64,000 nucleotides of DNA from Allonocardiopsis opalescens (lineage in GTDB: Bacteria > Actinomycetota > Actinomycetes > Streptosporangiales > Streptosporangiaceae): the NCBI RefSeq assembly GCF_003002095.1, contig NZ_PVZC01000002.1:310001-374000 (forward strand). The letters run 5' to 3'. A model generated the notes under the pieces. It saw only the letters and a program-made list of their open reading frames with translations. It made no database searches and was not told the DNA's origin. Made by a program: the position numbers and the translations under genes. Positions 57,372 to 64,000 of the stretch are shown here, one piece after another (the first letter of the stretch is position 1; each line of letters opens with the position of its first letter).

Positions 57372-57680
57372 TCACAGTTCCTGGCCGTGCAGGTCCAACT
57401 GGATGCCGAGCTTACGCGCGGTCCGCTGCCTGCGGCGGCCGGCTCGCAGGCGCTGGAGGCGCTTGACCAGCATGGGGTCGTGCGCCAGCGCCTCCGGCCG
57501 GTCGATGAGGCTGCTCAGCAGCTGGTAGTAGCGGGTCGGCGAGATCGCGAACTCGTCGCGGATGGCCTGCTCCTTGGACCCGACGAGTTTCCACCACTGC
57601 TGCTCGAAGGCGAGGATGCTCCGCTCGCGCTCTGTCAATGCGGGTTTCGGCACTGCTTCGTCCGAACCGTCCGCTGCCAT
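57372..57680 (-). CDS. DUF3263 family protein
   Basis: A 102-aa actinobacterial protein. The core LTERERSILAFEQQWWKLVGSKEQAIRDEF and SPTRYYQLLSSLIDRPEAL (in short segments) is the DUF3263 signature, an HTH-like fold, followed by a basic tail (RAGRRRQRTARKLG) that fits nucleic-acid binding. Function unknown. Only 11 bp ahead of otsB on the same strand, so likely in one operon; this pairing is common in actinomycetes. Confidence 0.9.
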   Translation of the reverse strand: MAADGSDEAVPKPALTERERSILAFEQQWWKLVGSKEQAIRDEFAISPTRYYQLLSSLIDRPEALAHDPMLVKRLQRLRAGRRRQRTARKLGIQLDLHGQEL

Positions 57681-58041
57681 GGACGGCCTCCTGACCTCTG
57701 CTCGCTTGCTTCGCCGGTCGTCGACCGACCGCCGCCCTGCCGCCGGGCAGGCGGGAATTGGGGGCCCGGCTGGCGCTTCCGGCAGGAGTGGTCACCCCGG
57801 CCGGACGCCGTCGTCGCCATGCGGACCGGGCGACATCCTCGCATTCCCGGATCTGCGGGAACGGTGGGGACGTGGAGACGCTGCCGCGCCGCGGTCACTC
57901 GCTGGCGCGACATATAGTACAGATTCCGGCTGCGTCCCACCGGAAGACGCAGAGATCTCGACACGATCGGGAAACGATCATGCAACGGCGGCCGCGGCCG
58001 CGCCGGTGGGCCGAGCGGGAAAAAGCCCTAGTGTTGATCGG
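57681..58041. other. 361-bp divergent region
   Basis: Between the DUF3263 gene (minus) and the SAM hydroxide adenosyltransferase gene (plus). A TATAGT/TACTAT hexamer at 57912-57918 can serve as a -10 on either strand, but no matching -35 is clear. No gene seen. Confidence 0.35.
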
Positions 58042-58887
58042 GTGAGTGAGAGCGCGCAGCCCTTCGCGGCGGTCACCTTCCTGACCGATTACGGCCTCGA
58101 TGACGGATACGTCGCCGTGCTGCACGGCGTGGTGGCCGGGTCGGCGCCGCCGGGCACCCGGCTGATGGACCTGAGCCACACCATCGCCCCCGGCGACATC
58201 CGCCACGGCGCCGCAGTGCTCAGCGCCGCCCTCCCCTACTTCCCGCACCGCAGCGTGCACGTCGCCGTGGTCGACCCCGGGGTCGGCACCGAGCGCCGCG
58301 CCGTCGCGGTCGCCCTCGGCGAGACCGTGCTGATCGGCCCGGACAACGGCCTGCTCTGCTGGGCGCTGGACGCCCTCGCCCACCGGGGCGAGGCGCGCGC
58401 CTACGAGCTGGACCGGCCCGAGTTCCACCGGCACCCGACCTCGGCGACCTTCCACGGCCGCGACATCTTCGCGCCGATCGCGGCCGAGCTGGCCGGGTCG
58501 GGCCGGGTGGACCGGCTGGCCGAGGTGGCCACCGAGGTGCCGGCCGAGAGCCTGGTGCGGCTGGCGCCGCCGCGCAACGAGGTGCGCGGCGAGCAGATCG
58601 TCACCGAGGTGCGCACCGTGGACCGCTTCGGCAATGTGCAGCTGGCCACCGGCGCCGCCGAACTGGAGCGCATCGGCGCGCCGCTCGGCTCCACCCTGGT
58701 GCTGAGCTGGTCCGACCAGCGGCAGCCGCTGCCGTACGGGATGACCTTCGGCTCGGTCCCGGTCGGGCAGCTGGTCGCCTTCATCGACTCCGCCGGGCTG
58801 CTCGCGGTCGCGGTGAACGCCGGCAACGCCGCCCGGCTGCTGGACGTGCGGCCCGGCGCGGCGGTGGGGATCACCCTCCAGGAATGA
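58042..58887 (+). CDS. SAM hydroxide adenosyltransferase (DUF62 family)
   Basis: A 281-aa protein of the SAM-hydrolase/hydroxide adenosyltransferase family (related to fluorinase), which splits S-adenosylmethionine to adenosine and methionine. Seen: VTFLTDYGLDDGYVAVLHGV, DLSHTIAPGDIRHGA, VHVAVVDPGVGTERRA, IGPDNGLL, and TFHGRDIFAPIAAEL. The fluorinase-specific insertion is absent. GTG 58042 has no Shine-Dalgarno and a TAGTGT hexamer lies 7 bases before it, so the mRNA may be leaderless. Confidence 0.9.
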   Translation: MSESAQPFAAVTFLTDYGLDDGYVAVLHGVVAGSAPPGTRLMDLSHTIAPGDIRHGAAVLSAALPYFPHRSVHVAVVDPGVGTERRAVAVALGETVLIGPDNGLLCWALDALAHRGEARAYELDRPEFHRHPTSATFHGRDIFAPIAAELAGSGRVDRLAEVATEVPAESLVRLAPPRNEVRGEQIVTEVRTVDRFGNVQLATGAAELERIGAPLGSTLVLSWSDQRQPLPYGMTFGSVPVGQLVAFIDSAGLLAVAVNAGNAARLLDVRPGAAVGITLQE

Positions 58888-58894
58888 TCGCGAG

Positions 58895-58916
58895 ATAGCT
58901 GCGCTATACACATAAT
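58895..58916 (+). promoter_or_regulatory. promoter/operator of the MarR gene
   Basis: Inverted repeat ATAGC-TGC-GCTAT (58895-58907) just before a good -10 hexamer CATAAT (58911-58916), 18-40 bp upstream of the MarR start. Autorepression is inferred. Confidence 0.5.
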
Positions 58917-58933
58917 GTCGGTACAGTGCGGTC

Positions 58934-59482
58934 ATGGAACGCCCGAACGGCGACGGCACGCCCGCGCCGGACGCTCCCGAGATGCTGATCGACCAGGCCG
59001 TCCTGCGGCTGCGCCGGATCTGGGCCAAGCCCCGGCTGCACCGCGAACTCCAGGCCCAGCTCGACACCGGTGAGCGGCTGTACCTCTCGCACGTCCTGGT
59101 CATCCACGCCGTCGGCCGCGCGCTGGACGCCGGCGCCGAGGAGGTCACCGTCGGCGCGGTGGCCGAACGGCTCGACGTCGACCCCTCCACCGCGAGCCGA
59201 CTGGTCGCCGACAGCATCGAGGCCGGCTACGTCGTGCGCCGCGCCTCCACCGTGGACGCCCGCCGGGCCCCGCTGGAGCTGAGCGCGGCCGGCCGGCGGG
59301 TGATGGCCGCCACCCAGCGGCACCGCACCCGCTACTTCGGCCGGCTGATGCGCGACTGGACCGAGCACGAGCGCTCGGAGTTCGCCCGGCTGCTGTCGCG
59401 CTTCGCGGCCGCCGCGATCGCCAGCCCGCCCGACATCACCCGTCCCGACGAGACCGAGACCGACGCCGAGCGGCCGGGCTGA
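58934..59482 (+). CDS. MarR-family transcriptional regulator
   Basis: A 182-aa regulator. After an N-terminal helix (DQAVLRLRRIWAKPRLH) the winged helix covers about 70-125: VTVGAVAERLDVDPSTASRLVADSI, GYVVRRAST and the wing VDARRAPLELS, then a dimerisation helix. It follows the SAM hydroxide adenosyltransferase by 46 bp with its own promoter-like site, so its regulon is not evident. Confidence 0.88.
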   Translation: MERPNGDGTPAPDAPEMLIDQAVLRLRRIWAKPRLHRELQAQLDTGERLYLSHVLVIHAVGRALDAGAEEVTVGAVAERLDVDPSTASRLVADSIEAGYVVRRASTVDARRAPLELSAAGRRVMAATQRHRTRYFGRLMRDWTEHERSEFARLLSRFAAAAIASPPDITRPDETETDAERPG

Positions 59483-59497
59483 CTGGCGCGGCCGGCC

Positions 59498-61906
59498 TCA
59501 CTCCGCGGGCAGCCGGGCCAGCACGGCGCGCACCGCCGTCGCCTCCTCCGAACCGGCCTGCTCCAGCCGCTCCAGCGCACGGCGCCAATCGGCGGCGGCG
59601 CGGGCGTGTTCGCCCATAGCGAACAAGGTGTGGGCGCGCTCGTTGAGGGCGGTGCCCTCGGCGTGGCCGTTGCCCAGCCGCTCGCTCAGCTCCAGCGCGC
59701 GCTCGACCCGCATCAGCCCGGCCTGCGGCAGGCCGAGGCCGCGGTAGGCGGCGGCCAGCGAGACCAGCGCCTCGATCTCCCAGAAGCGGTTCCCGCCGTG
59801 CCGGCCGACCCGCAGGCTCTCGCGGTGGCAGGCGACGGCCTCGTCGTAGCGGTGCTGCTCGGTGCGGAGCCGGCCCAGGTTGTTGACGGTGTTGGCGAGG
59901 CCGTCGCGGTCGCCGATCTCGCGCTGCACCACCAGGGCCCGCTCGTAGCAGTCGGCGGCCCGGTCGTGCTCGCCGAGCCGCTGGTGGGCGAGGCCCTGGT
60001 TGCACAGCAGGCCGCCCTCGCCGCGGCGCAGGCCGTGGTCGAGGCAGACCCGCATGGCGCGGTCGAAGTAGCCCTTGGCCCGGCGGGGGTCGCGGTCCAG
60101 GTGCAGCATGCCCAGGCGGTTGAGCGCGCGGACGACGCCGTCGTGCGCGCCCAGCTCCTCGAACAGCCGCAGCGAGGTCTCCAGCCGCTGGTGCGCCTCG
60201 TCCGGCGGCGCGCTCCAGGCGGTGCGGGCCGGGTCCATGCCGGCCAGGGCGCGGGCGTAGCCGTCGCCCGCGCGCACGGCCGCGGCGTCGACCAGCCCGA
60301 CCAGCTCCTCCAGGCTCTCGCCGTGCCCCCAGAACTCCATCACGGTCTGCAGGTGGTCGACCAGGCAGGCGATCGGCAGCACCGGCTGCTCCGGGTCGCG
60401 CAGCGCCTGGAAGGCGATCGGCAGGATGCTCGGATGCTCGGCCTCCAGCCAGGCGAGCGCGTCCTCGGGATCGGCCGGGGCCGGGCCGGCCGCCCCCTCG
60501 GGCGGCAGCCGGGGCAGCAGCCGCCCGGGGCGCAGCAGCCGGTTGGCCTCCTGGAGGGCGGCCAGGTAGCCGCGGACGGCGCGGGCGAGCGCGGCGGACA
60601 GCTCGCCGGGCGGCTCCTCGCGCAGCGCCTGCTCGCGGGCGAACAGCCGGACCAGGTCGTGGAAGCGGTACCGGCCGGGGCCCTGCGGGATGAGCAGCTG
60701 GGCGTCGACCAGCCGCTCCAGCAGCACTCCCGCCGTGTCGGCGTCCACGCCCAGCGCGGCGCCCGCCGCCGCCTCGCCGACCGACTCGTGGTCCAGCCAG
60801 CCCAGCAGCCGGAACATCCGCGCCGCGCCGCCGGAGGGTTCCGGGGCGGCGGGGTCGGCCAGCTGCTCGTAGGCGACCTGGAAGACGGCGCGGACCGCGA
60901 GGTCGTCCAGCTGCAGCTCGTCCAGGCGGCGCTGGCGCGAGGCCAGCCGGTCGGCCAGGGTGCGCAGCCGCCAGCCGGGCCTGGCCACCAGCCGGGCCCC
61001 GGCGATCCGGACCGCCAGCGGCAGCCCGGCGCAGGCCGCGACCAGCTCGGCGGCCGCGTCCGGCTCGGCCTCGACCCGCTCGCGGCCGACGATGGCGGCC
61101 AGCAGCGCCACACCCTCGTCGCGGTCCAGGCAGTCGACGTCCACCACCGTGGCGCCGCCCAGCCCGACCAGCCGGGACCGGGCGGTGACCAGCACCGCGC
61201 AGCTGGGGCTGCCCGGCAGCACAGGGCGCACCTGGGCGGCGTCGCGGGCGTTGTCGAGCACCAGCAGCACCCGCCGGCCCGACAGCCGGGTGCGCAGCAG
61301 GGTGGAGCGCTCGTCCAGCCGCGCGGGCAGCGCCGCCTCGGGCACCCCGAGCGCGCGCAGGAAGAGCGCCAGCACGGCGGCGGGCTCCATCGGCTGGTGC
61401 CGTGCGCCCTGGAGGTCGGCGTAGAGCTGCCCGTCGGGGAACCGCCGCCGCACCCGGTGCGCGGCGCGCACCGCCACGGTGGTCTTGCCGACCCCGCCGA
61501 TGCCGGCCAGCGCCACCACCGCCACCGCCTGTCCGTCGGCCTGCCCGCGCACCAGCAGCGACTCCACCCGGTCCAGCACCTCGCGCCGCCCGGTGAAGTC
61601 GGGAATGTCGGCCGGCAGCTGCGCGGGCACCGTGTCATGCGCGGCGTCCGCGCTCCCAGACCCCGCGAGCGCCATCGCGCGCAGCCGGTCGGCCTCGTCG
61701 GGCCCCAGCTCCAGCGAGGCCACCAGCAGCTCCACCGTCGCCCGCCTGGGCCGCCGCACCCGCCCGCGCTCCAGATCGCGAATGGCGCGGTCGGAGAGCC
61801 CCGAACGCAGCGCCAGGGTCTCCTGGCTCAAGCCCCGCCCCCGCCGCAGCCCGCGCAGGAACAGGCCGAAACCGCGGGCGTCGCCTGCGGCAACGACATC
61901 TCCCAC
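59498..61906 (-). CDS. XRE-NB-ARC-TPR (STAND) regulator, AfsR-like
   Basis: An 802-aa signalling ATPase. N-terminal XRE helix-turn-helix (about 12-65, SQETLALRSGLSDRAIRDLE), NB-ARC/STAND NTPase with Walker A GIGGVGKTT at 135-143, Walker B-like VLLVLDNARD and GLPLAVRIAG, a winged-helix region, then tetratricopeptide repeats from about 590 (for example LGMLHLDRDPRRAKGYFDRA). This is the AfsR/GutR-like group without the SARP-type DNA-binding domain. GTG 61906 has GGGAG 5 bases ahead. Its stop is close to the convergent MarR gene. Confidence 0.9.
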   Translation of the reverse strand: MGDVVAAGDARGFGLFLRGLRRGRGLSQETLALRSGLSDRAIRDLERGRVRRPRRATVELLVASLELGPDEADRLRAMALAGSGSADAAHDTVPAQLPADIPDFTGRREVLDRVESLLVRGQADGQAVAVVALAGIGGVGKTTVAVRAAHRVRRRFPDGQLYADLQGARHQPMEPAAVLALFLRALGVPEAALPARLDERSTLLRTRLSGRRVLLVLDNARDAAQVRPVLPGSPSCAVLVTARSRLVGLGGATVVDVDCLDRDEGVALLAAIVGRERVEAEPDAAAELVAACAGLPLAVRIAGARLVARPGWRLRTLADRLASRQRRLDELQLDDLAVRAVFQVAYEQLADPAAPEPSGGAARMFRLLGWLDHESVGEAAAGAALGVDADTAGVLLERLVDAQLLIPQGPGRYRFHDLVRLFAREQALREEPPGELSAALARAVRGYLAALQEANRLLRPGRLLPRLPPEGAAGPAPADPEDALAWLEAEHPSILPIAFQALRDPEQPVLPIACLVDHLQTVMEFWGHGESLEELVGLVDAAAVRAGDGYARALAGMDPARTAWSAPPDEAHQRLETSLRLFEELGAHDGVVRALNRLGMLHLDRDPRRAKGYFDRAMRVCLDHGLRRGEGGLLCNQGLAHQRLGEHDRAADCYERALVVQREIGDRDGLANTVNNLGRLRTEQHRYDEAVACHRESLRVGRHGGNRFWEIEALVSLAAAYRGLGLPQAGLMRVERALELSERLGNGHAEGTALNERAHTLFAMGEHARAAADWRRALERLEQAGSEEATAVRAVLARLPAE

Positions 61907-62105
61907 GGTCGCTCCCGGAGGATGCGGACGAAACGGCTGGACCGGCGGATACCACCGGAAACCTTGATCGGACGGCCTGGCAACCGTATCGGACGCCTGC
62001 CCCACGCGTCCGCGAACCCGAATTCTCCGCCCCCGCCCAGCCGCAGGCCGGACCGCCACGGCGCGGGACGCGGCCCCGCGGGCCTTCGGCCGGGGCCCTT
62101 GGTTC

Positions 62106-62142
62106 TGGAGCCGACGAGGGGACTCGAACCCCTAACCTGCTG
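62106..62142 (-). other. 3' fragment of tRNA-Thr, attachment site of an integrated element
   Basis: On the minus strand the 37 nt end with GGGGTTCGAGTCCCC, the T arm, then CGTCGGC, discriminator T and CCA; the whole matches the 3' part of an actinobacterial tRNA-Thr(CGT) as I recall it. The 5' half is missing: no GCCGACG acceptor strand occurs within 90 bp. Site-specific integrases use such 3' tRNA segments as att core, so this is one end of an integrated element lying to the right. Confidence 0.75.
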
Positions 62143-62346
62143 TTAGCCCGCACCGTAGGTTGAGACCTGCGCGAACACCCCCAGACCGCCGGTGAACTGC
62201 GAAAACACGACTCATTGAATCTCGCAGATTCCCGGCCCTTCCCGCGCCCATGTGTACCGAATGTGTACCGCGAGAAGTGCGCCCGACCAGGCAAGGCGAT
62301 GCCGGTCGGGCGCTGGCCGGACCACCACGTAACGGAGGTCCGAACC

Positions 62347-62748
62347 ATGAACAACGCTACTCCCAACCCCGAGATCCCCGCAGCGACCCGCCCCGGCTGG
62401 CTGACCGGTCCCTGCCCCGCGTGGTGCGACGGGAGACATGACGAATCCGACGGGCCGGATGACCGGCTGCACCACGGCGAGTTCGTCGCGGTCCCCATGT
62501 CGCTGCTGGCGCAGTGGAAGGACTCCGACCCGGGCGAGCCGGGCGGCTGGCACCTCCAGATGTGCGAGACCTCGTTGGAGCAGGGCTACCGAGAGGCTGA
62601 GCCCCGGGTGCTGATCTGGCTGCGCGCGATGAGCGAGGAAGAGCACGTGGACTTCCTGACGGTGGATGAGGCCGAGGAGTTCGCGCACGCGATCTTGGAC
62701 CAAGTGCGACAAGCCCGCGACGGCGGCCCATCACAACGTTCCGCCTAG
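62347..62748 (+). CDS. DUF6907-like protein typical of ICEs/plasmids
   Basis: A 133-aa protein with GPCPAWCDGRHDESDGPDDRLHHGE near the start (quoted here in two parts: CPAWCDGRH and DDRLHHGE), then VAVPMSLLAQWKD and a C-terminal helix DEAEEFAHAILDQVRQA. The CPxWC-x-xxH pattern marks proteins (DUF6907) often carried by actinomycete integrative elements; function unknown. GGAGG 8 bases ahead of ATG 62347. Its stop codon lies inside the first of a row of hairpins. Confidence 0.7.
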   Translation: MNNATPNPEIPAATRPGWLTGPCPAWCDGRHDESDGPDDRLHHGEFVAVPMSLLAQWKDSDPGEPGGWHLQMCETSLEQGYREAEPRVLIWLRAMSEEEHVDFLTVDEAEEFAHAILDQVRQARDGGPSQRSA

Positions 62749-62877
62749 CGGAACGGCGGGGTACACGCTGGCCGGTACCCCGCTGACGCACCAGGCAGCG
62801 GCCGGTGCGTCAAGGACCGGGGGTACTCACGTTGTGAGTACCCCCGACCTGAACCAGCCAGCGGCCGGTGCAGGTCG
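62737..62877. repeat. row of five consecutive hairpins
   Basis: Five hairpins follow each other with gaps of 0-5 nt: 62737-62755 (8-bp stem, loop CTA), 62757-62782 (8 bp), 62784-62812 (9 bp), 62818-62846 (13 bp, loop GTT) and 62845-62877 (7 bp plus inner ACC/GGT). The third and fifth share a nearly identical apical part, ACC-AGGCAGCGGCC-GGTGC and ACC-AGCCAGCGGCC-GGTGC, on different lower stems. The fourth is a good bidirectional terminator between the convergent genes. Confidence 0.85.
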
Positions 62878-62879
62878 GC

Positions 62880-64000
62880 CTACGCACTGGCCTTCGCCGT
62901 GGCGAGGAAGTCCCGGTACTCACCGACCAGGGGCTCACCGGGGTAGCGCTGGTTCAGCTCGGCGAGCAGGTCGCCGGCCCTGCTGAACAGCGCTCCCGAA
63001 CGCCGCTTGAACTCGAACGCGCCGCGCCCGTGGTGGACGGCTTCGTCCAGGTCACCACGGCGGCCGGCGACCAGGCCGAGGTTCACCCGGGCGTCGGCGA
63101 GTCGCATGGGCCACCGGGTACCGGTCGGCTGCTGGCACTGGTCGATGACCTCGCGTGCGTGTTCCTCGGCGACGTCGTTCCAGCCGAGCAGGGCGTAGAT
63201 CGTGGCGGCGTAGAACTCCGCCTTGGACGGGTCGAACACGAAGTGGTGTTCGGGGTGCGTTGGGCGCGGCAGCTGGGCCAGGACCTTGTTCCCGGCCTTC
63301 ATGGCGTCTTCGGCGCGGCTATCCCCCATGCGCGCCCACGCCTTCGCCTCCTGCAACGCGAGCTGGACGCCCGCGCTCGTCACCCCGGCGTGTTCCTGCC
63401 CGGCCTGGGCCGCTGCAACGACGTCGGGGTAACGCCCTTCCGTGAGCGCGAACCACGCGGCCATCTCGAACGACCACGCGATGATCTCGCCGTGCCCGGC
63501 CTGCTCGCCGAGTTGGAACGCGACGCGGCGCGCGGTCTCGGCGGCGATCCGGTCGCCTACGTCGTAGTGCACGCACCCGAGCAGGGCGGCCAGCCATCCG
63601 GCGGCAACGAGTAGTTCGCGATGCTCGGCGAGCGTGGTCCGCATGTCGAGCATTCCCAGGACGCGGTTCATGACCGCGTTGCCGCGCTTGCGCAGCTTGG
63701 GACCCGGCATGGTCGGGTACTCGCGGCACAGCTGGTCGATCGTGGCGTGCGTGACGTCCAGCGTCCCCGGGCCGAGGTCGGACGCTTCGGCACGTCGCAT
63801 GAAGTCCAGCAAGACGCCGGCCTCGTCGTCGGCGTCCGCCTGGTCGTCACCGTCGAGCGGCGGGGCAGCGGCTTCGATCAGCGTTCCGCCGGCGCCCAGC
63901 TCGGCATCCAAGGCGGCCACCAGCTCGGCGCTGGGCGGCTGTAGGCCACGCGCGGCGCGGGAGAGGTAGCCGACGTCGAAGTGCACGGCAGCGGCCAGCT
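62880..64000 (-). CDS. XRE-type regulator with TPR-like repeats (N-terminus outside window)
   Basis: At least 373 residues of a protein that continues past the window end. The first visible part (FDVGYLSRAARGLQPPSAEL) is the second half of an XRE helix-turn-helix; then an acidic linker and a helical TPR-like region (VLGMLDMRTTLAEHRELLVA, AARRVAFQLGEQAGHGEIIA, PDVVAAAQAGQEHAGV, NVAEEHAREVIDQC). This architecture is usual for regulators in Streptomyces and mobile elements. It is convergent with the DUF6907-like gene and belongs to the integrated element. Confidence 0.85.
   Translation of the reverse strand, partial: LAAAVHFDVGYLSRAARGLQPPSAELVAALDAELGAGGTLIEAAAPPLDGDDQADADDEAGVLLDFMRRAEASDLGPGTLDVTHATIDQLCREYPTMPGPKLRKRGNAVMNRVLGMLDMRTTLAEHRELLVAAGWLAALLGCVHYDVGDRIAAETARRVAFQLGEQAGHGEIIAWSFEMAAWFALTEGRYPDVVAAAQAGQEHAGVTSAGVQLALQEAKAWARMGDSRAEDAMKAGNKVLAQLPRPTHPEHHFVFDPSKAEFYAATIYALLGWNDVAEEHAREVIDQCQQPTGTRWPMRLADARVNLGLVAGRRGDLDEAVHHGRGAFEFKRRSGALFSRAGDLLAELNQRYPGEPLVGEYRDFLATAKASA

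Noticed and set aside
62106..62190. Complete tRNA gene
   Set aside because: Only the T arm and 3' acceptor strand are present; the 5' acceptor, D arm and a proper anticodon arm are absent.

Overview
The window is high-GC DNA with GTG/TTG starts, back-to-back short operons and many actinobacterial family markers (DUF3027, DUF3263, DUF2530, a BldC-like HTH, an LPXTG protein, XPB helicase, CIRCE-controlled groEL). It is almost certainly an actinomycete chromosome. The Thermobifida/fuscimiditide-like graspetide cluster and the overall gene content suggest Streptosporangiales/Nocardiopsaceae, but that family assignment is inference.

Layout. 0-1.2 kb: the end of an unrecognised protein followed by two tandem CdiI-like immunity genes, probably the edge of a polymorphic-toxin locus. 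1.2-23.5 kb: mostly housekeeping and regulatory genes (PAS-GAF-SpoIIE phosphatase, iron-type DtxR repressor, pdxH, citrate synthase, a large membrane protein with a ligand-binding domain, serC, a BKACE-family enzyme, MarR/MFS pair, AzgA-type purine permease with DUF2530 protein, LPXTG surface protein, methyltransferase, GNAT). 23.5-27 kb: a large sacsin/HSP90-like ATPase. 27.4-33.1 kb: an accessory block with a BldC-like regulator, an RsbW-like ATPase, a GntR-HAD pair with twin operators, and a three-gene graspetide (ATP-grasp RiPP) operon with a PIMT-like methyltransferase. 33.2-43 kb: DUF3027, cold-shock protein, a candidate small RNA, helicase-associated/WYL protein, XPB helicase and a secreted GH18 chitinase. 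43-48 kb: small membrane and secreted proteins, including a Flp-pilin-like protein coupled to a secreted DNase I-fold enzyme. 48.5-58 kb: groEL under two tandem CIRCE boxes, a pentapeptide-repeat protein, a MoaD/ThiS-like sulfur carrier with a threonine-synthase paralogue under a SAM-I riboswitch, otsA/otsB, an FAD monooxygenase and an AAA-ATPase relic. 58-62 kb: SAM hydroxide adenosyltransferase, MarR, and a STAND regulator. 62.1 kb to the end: the edge of an integrated element, marked by a 37-bp tRNA-Thr 3' fragment and carrying a plasmid/ICE-type gene, a row of hairpins, and an XRE/TPR regulator cut by the window end.

How genes work together. The most informative unit is 51.3-53.1 kb. A SAM-OFF riboswitch abuts the ribosome-binding site of a threonine-synthase-like gene lying beside a Gly-Gly sulfur carrier. 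That logic fits homocysteine/methionine synthesis from O-phosphohomoserine better than threonine synthesis. The second is the tgmA-tgmB-tgmM operon at 30.7-33.1 kb, which should make an ester-crosslinked, probably aspartimidylated peptide. No CRISPR array, rRNA, intact tRNA or recognisable transposase was seen.
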